In this document: positions 23,649-35,261 of the stretch, piece after piece
Layout: each line of letters begins with the position of its first letter
How positions within the stretch are numbered: the stretch's first letter is position 1
Assembly (NCBI RefSeq): GCF_000764305.2
Contig: NW_025946712.1
Coordinates: 62,001 to 126,000 of the forward strand
Reading direction: 5' to 3'
DNA from: Hyalella azteca
Lineage: Eukaryota; Arthropoda; Malacostraca; Amphipoda; Hyalellidae
DNA: 64,000 nucleotides
The notes under the pieces: model-generated
Told to the model about the DNA's origin: nothing
The model's database searches: none
What the model saw: only the letters and a program-made list of their open reading frames with translations
Made by a program: the position numbers and the translations under genes

Positions 23649-26600
23649 CTATTCATTTTTGCGTTTCGATTTATTTCCACGATCTTTTCTGCCAAAGCAA
23701 AACGACACAAATTTCCAGATGGCTACATAGATAAGAAGAAGAGCGACATGCAAGAGAAGCAGGAGGTCGAGATGAAGCAATTGCACCCAGGTGAGGTCAC
23801 GCTCAGGGGAGCGCAGGTGCACCGCCCCCTGGTGGCGGATGACGTACTCTGTCCAGTACACGGCCGTCTCCACGGCGCTCATCGGACGGTCCTTCATCGC
23901 CGCTGAAATTGATTTTATGTTTTCCTGGTACCTGAAGTATAAATTTTTATCTATGAAAAATTTTATTTCGCTTCTTCTTTTCTCTTACTACCACCTCTCA
24001 ACCCTGATACCTTAAGCAGCTGTAGCCAGTAACTCGAGTCAACTCAACATTTCTTTCAGGCTTCAGCTACATGAAGATGCAAAAAAAATTCACACGCTCG
24101 CTGAATTCATTTGACAGGTTTGATGAAGTGGCTACTTAGCATTTATTCCACTTCATTCCCTCATGAGCTGGTGAAAATTTTATTCATGAAACCAGCTGCA
24201 TTGGAACTAGCGAATATCATGCTGGAAAAAGATGTTGAAATTTCGTTATCCCAAATTCCTCTTTCACATATTTTGGTTCATGTAGCAGAAGATTTTATTT
24301 CAAGCCTGAAAAATATTCAGGTTAATTTCGCGCAACTTCTTTTATTTCTTCTTATATTAGCACTGGAAACTGGTCCATGCAGCCCCGCGCACCTTCCCTT
24401 ATTGAACGATTGATTGTAAATGTGGCATCCACGATAATTAAAGGGCAGTCTTTCGATGGATACTTTCCTTCTTATGTAGCGGCACATCCTACATGTATGA
24501 GGCAGCGGTTCACGTTTAGTGTTGAGACTAACATGCATATGATTCTCTTCTATTTTTTTTATAAGCACAACGCTCTCAACGTCTTGTTTTCAACAAATGG
24601 CAGCGAACTCCGTATTTCGGCTCAAAAAAGCTCTGAACATTTTCATGCTGTTTGTTACAAAATTTTCTACTGGCTACCCATTTATCTACTGTCTATGTGT
24701 TAAATTTATGGCATGGGAAAACTTCGTGGCAATAACCGCATGAAGGTAGCACATGTCTAAGGAAGGCAGCGGATTCCCGAATTCGTCTAACAACACCAAC
24801 AGCGTCTTACACGGCTACGGCAGAAGCCACTAAAATATGACGTAAAAATTAATTTATATGTTATCATGTGAAAGTATTCAATTGCTTGAATACATTGATT
24901 TTTATGCAATGTAAATTTTAGCGTTTATAATCATTCGTCATTGGACTCAACGAAAACCTAAAAAAGTCATCGGATCTTGGCATAACATTAAAACCTTAAC
25001 TACTTTTAGCGCATTTTCTCATTTATGGAAAAAATGCACTATTGTGCTCGCCATGTCCGTCTGTCCGTCCGTCTGTCCGTCCTTCCGTGACTTCACGTTT
25101 TCGTCGACGAGAAAATGCGCTCTCTGTCACTCACTGCAGTGAGTACTGCGTTATATTTTTTCAGTCGCACTTACATGGGATTTGTGATGAGCTCCTCTAT
25201 GGTGTCGATAAGCAGCTGCTCGGTGAGGTCTGGCCAAGATATCTTTCGTCCAATTCCCATAACCTCGTGCAATTTAGCATTTTTGGGCTGATCGGCGAAC
25301 ACGGGCAAGCCCAAAATCGGTGTGCCTAAATGCAGTGCTTCCAGAGATCCCAGCAGCCCACAGTGCGAGATGAAAACTTTAACGTTCGGGTGAGCTGAGG
25401 AAATTATTGCATCAATCCAGTATTCCCTTTTTAAACATTAGCAGTTCGTTAAAAAATTGGCATCTGCGAGAGTCTATGTTTTTAATGGTAAATTATATTT
25501 TCATTAACCTATCCTCTCTAGGATATGACTGCCGTCTCATGACTGCCGTCGAGGTATTACCCACTCAAAATTTCGTGCCATGAGTCTTTTTTCCGATGTG
25601 CAACTACCTCGCAATACGAATAATCCTGGTGACCACATCCACCTCGAACGCTGTTAAAGGCACTTACCCAATATATCCTGTTGAGGCATCCACTTTTGTA
25701 CGAATACATTTTTCAATTTTTGCTGAGGCTCTTCTTCGAACTTCCAGAGGACTTTGTAGGGGAGCTTGGCGAAGGCGCTGAAGAAGATGTCTTTGTACTC
25801 CTGGGGCATGGCGCTGCTGCGCGCTACGGAACCCAGACTCATGTACACCACCGGCGTAGTGCCAGACAAGAAGTCCGATAGGTCCTGGAAAGTATAATAA
25901 ATTAAATATCTTAGCAGTATGAAACCATTAGTTTGTTTGATACAACTATAGGACAACGATTTTAATTTTTTTCGATTGTGAGTCTCGGGGATCAATTGAA
26001 AAATAACCGCATTCGATACATCGTACAACATTCATCCTCTATTTAAATGCATGTGATACAAATTGAACGATTATACATGAAGCCGGTATTAGAAATATGA
26101 GGTAATAAAATTCTATGAGTTACAATTATAATTATATTACTTGAAATTCAGCAAACGATTCGTTAGAACGATTTTCAATTGACGATTCTTTGGGATTTCT
26201 TTTTCGAGTTTGATGAATAGCTGAAATAACTTCAAAGTCGATATAAATTCATGGGATTCTTATAATTATACATGTTTCTAAAATATAGAGTATATTATAT
26301 ATAGCCAACACTTTCGACTATATGAATAAGTTCTGTACCTTTGGCAATCGTTTAGTTGGTTCAATGTGCAGGCCGCCAACTTCAACCTGGTTTGGTAGTA
26401 GAGGAACTACCAGACTGGTGCTGAAGTGGGAGTTCATCAAAGTAAGACTTACATTGCGGGCCATTTCTCTGAACGAGGGCAAGTCGGGAAAACGTTTTGT
26501 AATCTGAAAAATCCAAATCCAGGATTAAGGTCCTATTGGGCTCTTCAGTAGACTACTTCTGAAAACCTTAAATGATACGTAAGTGCCCCATTGGTAGACT

Positions 26601-29600
26601 AAACTATAAAGAAATATGAGTTTTTATCTCTCGAGTAAACTAGGTTCAAGAAGGTTAAACGTTCAAAAAAGCATCTCAAATGCAACACAAGTATTCGGAT
26701 GAGAGAAAGATAAAATATGAAGGAAATGGTACATTATTTATTTCACATATTACTTTTTTAAAGTTGCAAACAGACCAACTTGATGCAGAATGACTGATTA
26801 AAAGTACTTATATCAATCTGATTATATGTCAAGTTCACTAAGAATTTAGAATTAAAGAAAATACTAAGTAAATTCATCACATATCTTCTTTTAAAACATA
26901 TCTTCACAAACACCAAATTTTCTTCAAAAGCCACACCCGGTCATTGGGGAAAGTTTATATCAACCCTTCTAACATTCAGCAGACCTGGGCCATACTTTCA
27001 AAACTCGCGAAGTGAACGTAAGTACTTACGCTCTATTTTCTTGTCTATGATTGGTGGATTTTGCTTGAAAGGCCGTCAATGATTGGCTGATGTACTTACG
27101 ATCTCTTAACTTTTTTTGAAAGTATAGGCCCTGTTGGGAGTTCAATACCTCGTCTTGAATGGGAGCCTGAACGGAATATTCCCAAGAAATGGGGAAAAAG
27201 ATACTGAGCGCCAAGTTCTTCCAGCGGCCCAGAGTAGATAAAGGCTTCGGTACTTCCAAGAAATTCGGTACGTATGCAGGGTTGAGCGTGTTGCCCATGA
27301 TTGAACTCATCGTAGGATCTAACCCTCCAGTACTGACGGCGATGAACGTGTGGTTGAACGTGAATGGGTACATCACCTGCATGCGCAAAACATATGGTAT
27401 AAAATGTAAAATATTTTGCAAGAAATCACTATTTCATTGTTCATATCACCTAAAGTTCTGGACATGTATGAAATTGTTTGGCATTTATTTTCAGGTTTGT
27501 TACCAAATTCAATCAACTATACCCATAAAAAAATTTGAACTTCATTGTTAGGAGGAGTAAAAAACTTTGTATGGCGTATAACTAAAACAATTCGAGATTT
27601 TCGCAATAAGAGAATTTGCGAGATTACCCGTTGAATTTTGCAGCAGTGCCTATATTTTGAGCTATGCTGACAAATATCTTTTGTGTAACGTTCATGCCAT
27701 TTGCATATTGGTCAATATTAAGAGCATTACACAATAAAATGATAATAGTCCCTGTTTAGCATCTATTCTAAAGCAATAACCGGGAATATATGGTATCTGC
27801 GATGTCACAATATAAAATCAAAAAAGAGAATTTTACATGTGTGTCAATTAATGCCGGTACAAAAAATGTTGCATATTAAATCACTGCAAATTGAAAATTT
27901 GTAGTTCAAGCGCGGAATTATAATCCACAATTCTTCACTGAGCTCAAAAATATCATGAGTAATTAGTTTAAAAGTTACCTTAAAAGTTATAACAGTGTAT
28001 ACTTTTCTGAGCACACAAATTTTCCGAATCTAAATTACTCACTCCCATTATTTCGCCTCACCTCGTTGAAGATAGAATCAAGAAGAATCACATCAAATTC
28101 CTTTCTTCTGTTATACAAATTTTTGACGATAGGAACGTCGTAGATGTCTCTCGCCATAAGAGGTAAACGCTCGTTGAACATCTTGAACATTTTTTCATGG
28201 TCGTCCATCATATCAAATGTGTTAATGGTGTCTATTTTAAAATGAACAAGTGGATTTTCATAATGAGTCAATCCAGGAATTTCTTCAGCTTCAGAGAGAG
28301 GACTGTTGCTCAGCATTGTTACCTGAAAGAATTTATGATTGTATGAGTCATGATCTCCAATCATTAAAAATAATGAAAACATGTTTAAAAAGCGATAATT
28401 GCAATTACAGTCATTATTCAAGTGTACATGAAAACTGTCTATCTCTATATTTGAACATTTCTGGTGGAATCGTTACTATTTATAGATATTTTTCACTATA
28501 TATATGACAATATATGACCACATACAACTAACTTTTCATACTTCGTTACAATGCTAAGTACAAAAGAAATTATTACAAATATTCATTGACTAGAAATAAT
28601 ATAAATAAAATGTCCCACTGCTTCCTCTTTCAGCAAAGGTTTGGCGGCAAGCGGTCTATTTCTTCTTCATATTTTCCTGGCTTGGGCTTAGGCAGCTAAA
28701 TCATCTTTGACTGAATCATGCTACAGGGCTTCTCGCGACTGCGTCCTTGTTCTCTAGGCTGCGTATCGGAGTATATCCTTACTTCTTCTGGTGAAAGAAT
28801 ATTCTGTAACATGTATTTTGGGGAGCATATTCGTTGTTATTATTGCCTATTCTGGTAGTGATCACTATATAGGTAAGGGAGGGTGATAGGTCATAGTCGT
28901 CGGTTATACTGAACCCTTTATAATCCGCTTGTTAATTGAATTACATTTTGGTCCAGTTGAAAGATCTTTTAGCTGAAAAATCTTTCGTCTCTCGAAAACC
29001 TAATGTAATATCTTTTGATAATATTTTTCTCTGAACTGCAGTTTTTATTAGTTTTCAACGTCATTTATTTGTAACGGGCAGTCCGGCCTAGAGAAGGATG
29101 TTCCGAATACTGAAACATCCAACGACTGCCATTTATCACTGCAATGTGTTATTTACTGCTTAACAATTGAATATTCACCCCTCCTGAGGGTGCTCTGAAT
29201 CCCATTAAGTTCCAAGAGGTGCATCATTTATCATATGAGGTTAGAATTATACTCTAGGAAAGGTAGCACTTTTTCCTGAGAGTTCGGTGTCAATCAGGCA
29301 TCTCATTCTATTCATTATAATTATATTCTAAGAGATATAGATTGATGGAAAAGTACTAGACCTGAGTCAGCATGGACAACATTACGTGACAGATCACGCG
29401 ATCAAGAACACAGTAGTGAGCAAAAGTCATAAGTCTATTAAAGGGCTGGGAACCTTAGTAAGGTCCCCCAGTAGCAAATAGCACGACGCCATGTGACATT
29501 CGTTAGAGTTACACCGATCTAACATTCGACGTCTTAGTACCGACTGTACTGTTCTCTTATGTTTATCCAACCCGTATCAGAATACGTTCGGTGACAGATC

Positions 29601-30777
29601 TTGTCTTACTTATCCCTCGCGTACTTAGTCAAGGAATAAGTGTTCTCAGGTAAACATACTCGTAAATATATTATTCATCAGGTTGCGCCTAATCGTTCCG
29701 CCTGACATGTGTTTCCCGAAAAGGGATGCAACAGGTCGTTGCATGAGTGCCCCGTTCTGAACTTAATTGATATCATAGACATTTGTCCAATTCACTTATA
29801 AGTTACAACTTCATGAGGTTTCTGCACAATGGATGATGAAGTCTCATCCAAGATCTAAACTCGCGAGCTGTCGCGAAAGCTCGAAAACGATTGTAAACTT
29901 TTTTAAGTTTACCAAAGTATTTTATTGTTATTCTTTAAAGTAATCTTATATGCGATTGGTTGTATTTTAATTTTTAACAAGGCAGTTCATTACTGAACAT
30001 TCAACAGTGTATTCTTATTGTCGACTCTTCCACTTCGAGTGAAAACGATCGATTCACCTTGTATTAAGGTTGCTACTTGTCTTAAAAAATTTATTTTGAG
30101 CGCACTATGTAATTGCACAGCAAAGCTCCAATTCGCTATATATGCAATTTTTTGCATTTAATAAACATAGAAAAAATATGTAATTGGCTTAACTTAAAAA
30201 AACTTTTGCCCATTAAAGAGGTGCATGACAGAGCAACACGCCTCTCTGCCACGTGAATCAATACCGAAACTTGTGTGCCGTTGCTACCCTAACCTGTTCT
30301 ACAATATTTATTTATATATAAAGTAATTGATGGCCCCACTTCTCCCTACTTATGAACACGTGATACAGGTCCGAACAATTTGAACTTCGGCGGATTTCGT
30401 CTTGATTCAATAAAAAATCTGATAGAGCTGTCGATATCGTAAAAGCTCTGCAGGGACCATCCTGAGTGCTCGATGCATAAAACACAGAAATGTTAAATAG
30501 TTTCCAGCAGCCGTGCGTAAGAGAAACAGTCAAATTTACAAGATGTTTTAAACATGCACGCAACCATCATTTACATATAAAAATTCATTGAATTCACCTT
30601 ATGACCGCGCTGCGTGAGGGCCTTGGCAAGGGGCATGAAGACGTTGCGGTGGCTCTTGGAGGACACGGGCAGCAGCATAAGGATGTTGTAGGAGCGCTCA
30701 GGCGGTGGCAGCGCCGCGCCAACTGCCTGTAGCGCGCCTGCCAGCACTACGAGCACCAGCACTCGGAGGCCAACCAT
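23649..30777 (-). CDS. UDP-glycosyltransferase gene A, 7 coding exons
   Basis: Predicted ER-membrane UDP-glycosyltransferase transferring a sugar from a UDP-sugar to a small lipophilic acceptor; the substrate is unknown. Exons in coding order: 30777-30598, 28322-28062, 27376-27149, 26503-26339, 25884-25668, 25394-25175, 23931-23649, totalling 1554 nt (517 codons). The signal peptide covers residues 1-21. The likely catalytic base is H43 in SKSHRNVFMPL and its partner D142 in VILLDSIFNE. The UDP-sugar binding signature in exon 6 reads FISHCGLLGSLEALHLGTP, then DQPKNA. A single membrane helix lies near residues 468-495, followed by a basic tail ending KRKNE, which fits a KxKxx ER-retrieval signal. 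Exons 1, 5 and 7 are partly near-identical to genes B and C; the others are diverged. It is divergent with gene B. Confidence 0.92.
25003..25160 (+). repeat. Hairpin-ended interspersed repeat, copy 1
   Basis: One of four copies in the window (others at 47543-47686, 47770-47945 and 60104-60241). It begins GCGCATTTTCTCATTT and ends with GAGAAAATGCGC plus a TCACTGCAGTGA palindrome, so its ends can pair. Between them lies a variable array of CTGT/CCGT units. No coding capacity. It ends 14 bp from the donor of UGT A exon 6 (donor GT at 25174-25173). Confidence 0.85.
26988..27130. mobile_element. Short MITE with inverted ends in a UGT A intron
   Basis: 143 bp bounded by GGCCATACTTTCAAAA and TTTTGAAAGTATAGGCC, which are inverted repeats with about one mismatch. 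A CTG trinucleotide flanks both sides and may be the target duplication. A single copy was seen, so the superfamily is not assigned. On the minus strand it lies about 17 nt after the exon 3 donor. Confidence 0.7.
29270..29650 (-). repeat. Diverged interspersed repeat, inverted partner of 42240
   Basis: On the minus strand this region aligns by eye over about 370 bp with 42240-42665 on the plus strand. Shared strings include CTTGATCGCGTGATCTGTCAC (one change) and TAGTACTTTTCCATCAATCT. No protein is recognisable. It lies in UGT A intron 1. Confidence 0.6.
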
Positions 30778-31526
30778 TCTGTGGGTGGCAAACGTGTCAT
30801 TTAGTGGACGTGATTTGGCCATAAGCAGTTCAGTGATATTATATGCTTGCTTCATCATAGACTTTCATGCAAAGCACATTTCAATTCCTCAAAGAGATTT
30901 TGACTATTTCTGTTGAACGGCTAGCAAACTTAAGGCCAAAATTTAGAACGCAGAGATCTATATTCAGAGAGACCTTCTGAAATGACCCAGATAATTATCC
31001 CATTACAACAATGAGCTGTTATAATTCTTCGCAAAATGAATAATAGTTTCGTTTGAAAAGTTACTTTCACGGCATTTAAGCGCTTTCAGGTTCTCCTACA
31101 TTGAAACTTTTTAATAATTTCTACAATTAAACTGCAACATAATTTTATAAGACTACTTACTAAAAACCCTTCAGAAAAATTGCCAGCATATCAAGAGGGA
31201 AATATTACTTTCTGCAGCGTATCCGGAACAAAATTTATAAATTTTATCTTCACACTCAAACGCAGTAGTATTTATCGGCGACTGATAAGCCTCTTATGAT
31301 TAACGTTGCCCATCTTGACATGGTAATTGTGCGAGATAATTCGAAAGAAATAACCAATAATTGTGTCTGAAAACCCGTTAGGCTTAAATAATTAATTAGC
31401 GAGAATATCAAATACTTTATTTTTTCCAAACCGCATTTAACTAATATGTTACTAAAATCAGTGTTCACAAATATATTAAAAAGTACATATTATGAAATGT
31501 AACAAAGCAATTAAGAAGAGCTGTAC

Positions 31527-31620
31527 CTTCACCAGATGAGAACCACCCAACACGCTGGTCAGACCAACTCTGATAGAGGCGCTTGCCGGCTAACAACCTG
31601 CGACTCGTTCTATATACGTA
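31527..31620 (-). promoter_or_regulatory. Probable UGT A promoter and 5' UTR exon
   Basis: On the minus strand a TATATA box (31616-31611) lies upstream of a GC-richer stretch that ends at a consensus donor (GAAG|GTACAG, exon end 31527). UGT A exon 1 begins just after an acceptor (CCACCCACAG|AATGG), so a separate 5' UTR exon is expected. The TATA spacing suggests transcription starting near 31585-31590. There is no transcript evidence. Confidence 0.5.
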
Positions 31621-34600
31621 GGCGCATCGCGCGACTACGTACGAAGTCTATTAGATAATGCGAGATTTAGATTAGCATTTCATTGATAATTGTGTACATG
31701 TGAATATTGCGTACTGTGTTTTTGTTGTATATGCCAAGTTCAATGTGTGTCAGAGCATTGAAATTCAGGCCAGAGACGCCGATTGAGCTAGAAAAGTCTG
31801 AAGCAGAAGATATGCCAATTCAGAGTCTGAGATTAAAATTAAACGAAAAAATTGGTACGTGATGTTTGCATTTCTTATTTTTGGGTCAATGTTGTGTTTA
31901 CTTCACAATTTCGTCTTAATTCGCGATTTTTTAATTAGAAAAAAAAACTTTTTGCAAAATTTTTACACTTCTCTTTGACTTCACTTCTTGTTTGTTTGTC
32001 TGTCTGTCTGTCTGCTACAAATCTCATAATCGATATTTAACACATTTCTACCTCTCCAATCGATCTGAAAGTTCGCACGCTAGCTTAAAGTCGGAGACAA
32101 TGCGTGAATCAATTGACAGAATAATCAATTTTAAAAATTAAATTTTTTTCAATATTAAGAAAAATTTTTAAATAATTTTGTCTGCTACAAATCTTATAAT
32201 CGATATTTAACACACTTCTAGCATTCCAATCTATCTGAAATTGGGATAATCAATTATAATTAATCAATTGACACAATAAATAATTTTGAAAATTTAATTT
32301 ATTTTATGTATTAAAATAATATAAAAATTAATTTTTTTAATATTCGAAATTAAAATTAGAAATTCGTTGTACATGTTTTACATTGGAGAAACTGGATTTT
32401 TTAGAAGTGTTGACTTAAAAAAGTAATTTTTAAACGTATATTTTTTTTTCTTTAACTTCACTTCTTGTTTGTTTGACCGTCTGCTACAAATCTTAGAATC
32501 GTTATTTAACACATTTCTACCTCTCCGATCGATCTGAAATTTTGCACACTTGCGTAAAGTCGGAGACAATACATGAATCAATCCACAAAATGAAAAAATA
32601 AAAAAGTAAAAAAATTTAAATATTCAAAATAATTTAGAAAAAATATGATTTTTTATGTTTAAAAATAAAATGAGAAATTCATTGTACATGTGTAACATCG
32701 GAGAATCCGGCCTCTTTATAAGTGTGGTATTTAAAAAGTTATTTTTGAAGGCATATTTTATTATACAAGTGATCTTAAGTTCCGCACCTTAAACTTTCGA
32801 TTCCGTGTGTCCATGCGGATTATTTTATATGTACCTATATATATATGTATATGTACATATATGCTTGTAAGCATATAGGTACAATAGGAGGCGTGTATCT
32901 AAAATGCGATGGAATCCATCGCACCAAGTTCCTTGATCATATTTCATTGAAGATTTTCCCAGTAGTGCACCTTTTTAATTATTTTACAGCTTATCGTGCT
33001 ACAGTTTATACATATATAAAGAAGTAAGATAAGAGCCTTAATCAACGTCAACCTTAACAATCGGTACTCTCATCTTCTTGTTGGTACACTATTTCCAAAT
33101 AACTTTAATTAGCGCGCATTATTAGAATTAAGGAACAATATAAATTTCGTTGCTAGCTCTCTTCAGACAATTTTTGCCCGACATTTATTTATCTTTTGTG
33201 GAGCGAAATTAAATTGAGGTCATTGGCTCTTCTCATTGAAAATTTTCTCGAGACTGGATGATTAAATCTTAAAAATAAGTAAGTATCAATATAAAGGCGT
33301 GCTTCGCAAACATAACGACTTAAATAATATCATAGCACATATTCATCGAAATATAATTAAACTCGTGAAGATCGAGAGTGTGTGATGACCAATGAATGCC
33401 CCATCACTGTTACATGATGCATCAATGTTAGCTTCAATGTGTTCTGTTTCTCACTGATTAAGTAGAAAATAACCTATGGAAATTATTTAGAAACTAAAAT
33501 TGGAATCACTTTGAAATTCCATTCTTTTTCTGCAGCCGTCTTGGTTGCAGAAAATCCATCTTGGATGCATTCCACCATCTTGGAAATAACTAACTTCTCA
33601 TAAAACATTTGAAGAGTTTAACTATAAGGCTCAGTCGTTCTGCTGTCTCCTTATCTCGCTATGGCCGCAGATGTAGACAACACACCGGCCGGCTTGGTCG
33701 GCCACAGTCTTGCGATATCAGCGGCTTCCTCAAGAGAGCTTCATGTGAACTAGAAAAGCCTGCACCTAGCAGGGCTCCGTTGACTCAAGGTCAGTGCAGT
33801 AGTGAGTGGACTAGTATCCTGAGTAGGCTGATTGAGTGTACGTACTATTGTCTCGCTATTGCTAATTTTTACGGGAGATTTGTAAATAACATCAACGTTC
33901 TCAAGAGGTAGACTTTCATTATTTTTATCGAAAGGTCTTCTGTACATCAAACTAAGTCAAGTGTAATGTTGAATATGAATTGAAATTATGTTAATGCTCT
34001 ATTTTTTTACTTAGGTTCCTATTCTTCAATTGTTCTCTAAAGTGTCTCAATAAAATATTGCAATAAACTCTTAGATTCTAGCAAGCAGGATGAGATTATT
34101 TTATTGAGAAATAATTCATTAGCATTTTCGAGAGCCTTGCAAGTAACTGAGTGAAGACTGCTTCACGTACGAGAGATGAGGGAGAAAAAAAAACATGCGC
34201 TATATAGCTGAAAAATTCTGCCAGGCCTGTGCAGGATTAGATTGTCATGCTTTGCGAGCGTTGATGGGGGCGAACAGTCGTACTAGGGTAGAAGAATTGT
34301 TTGGTTCCCACTTAAAATTAGGACTTGTTGAACCAAGCAACGACGATTTATAACAACGCTTTTTGTTCACAGATAAAAGGAAAGGTGTTGTACTGGTCAC
34401 GTATAGCCCTTGTGTTCCTACTACGTTAGATGCAGATTCGTAAATTGATGGTTTTCAATTTACTTTGTTAATATTCACCTGTTACCGACACAGCACTCTG
34501 CACGAAACACGAAAGGGGCAGTTGCAGCGCAGACTGCGTTAGAACCGGTGCTCTACGCCGCACCTGCTCTTGCAAATTCGAGTACGAAGCTTTCATAGTC

Positions 34601-35261
34601 GTAGTTACTTTTTTGTTTTCATGAAAGGTGAATAATGCCCAGTATTTATCTCATGTTTTATATGTTCTTAGTCAATTTCTTGAATCAATTTTAGAGACAT
34701 CAACACGTTTGACCTTGAACTTGAACGCTGCCGGCGGAGTGAGTGTGATGAGTTCGGACGATTCGTTGGGATTGAGCATATTTTATTCAATAGATGTGAC
34801 TGGCAGGCGCTGGTTATTCACTAATATAGAATATTTCATCTTGCTTGCTTATATGAAGATTAACTAAAGAAGTTTTGACTAGAATACTTTCAGATCCTTC
34901 TCTCAACTCTGACAATATATAATTTACAGCGCAATAATTTGCTTTAGCTATTGGTTAATTTTTTATTTACCTCTGCGCTCACACTTTGTAGGCATTATTA
35001 AATTTCCTGAAGAACATATATCCTAAAATATTCATTATATATCTGAGGTCAGAAGCGTCTCTTGATTTTATAATGCTTGCTGATATTAATGCATCTAAAG
35101 TGCAAATAAAAACGATTACAGAGTCGGTGTCGATTGTGCGATCACAAGTCTGAAATTCTTGGTTTTATATTAAGAATTTCGACTTTGAATAAGTGCCACC
35201 CTATAATTGACATTCCTCGGGCTACATCGTGTTTACTAATAACACGTTTGCCACCCACAGG
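31621..35261. other. Intergenic between divergent UGT A and UGT B
   Basis: About 3.6 kb separating the 5' ends of A and B; the promoter and 5' UTR exon of B must lie here but were not located. It holds diverged tandem sequence at about 31960-32760 and a (TATA/CATA) microsatellite near 32826-32882. Open frames at 33609-33911 and 34628-34867 resemble nothing I recognise. Confidence 0.5.
31960..32760. repeat. Diverged repeats carrying a CTGCTACAAATCT motif
   Basis: Three related stretches begin with GTCTGCTACAAATCT (near 32009, 32180 and 32480) followed by an ATCGATATTTAACACATTTC block. Two of them also share a GTCGGAGACAAT block and CTTCACTTCTTGTTTGTTTG. The last two also share a downstream block beginning AAATTCGTTGTACATG or its variant. 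They appear to be old tandem or nested copies of one unknown element, with a CTGT microsatellite in the first. Confidence 0.65.

Noticed and set aside
24111..24413. 100-codon plus-strand frame inside UGT A intron 6
   Set aside because: No recognisable domain; the sequence is intronic on the coding strand and the frame looks like chance.
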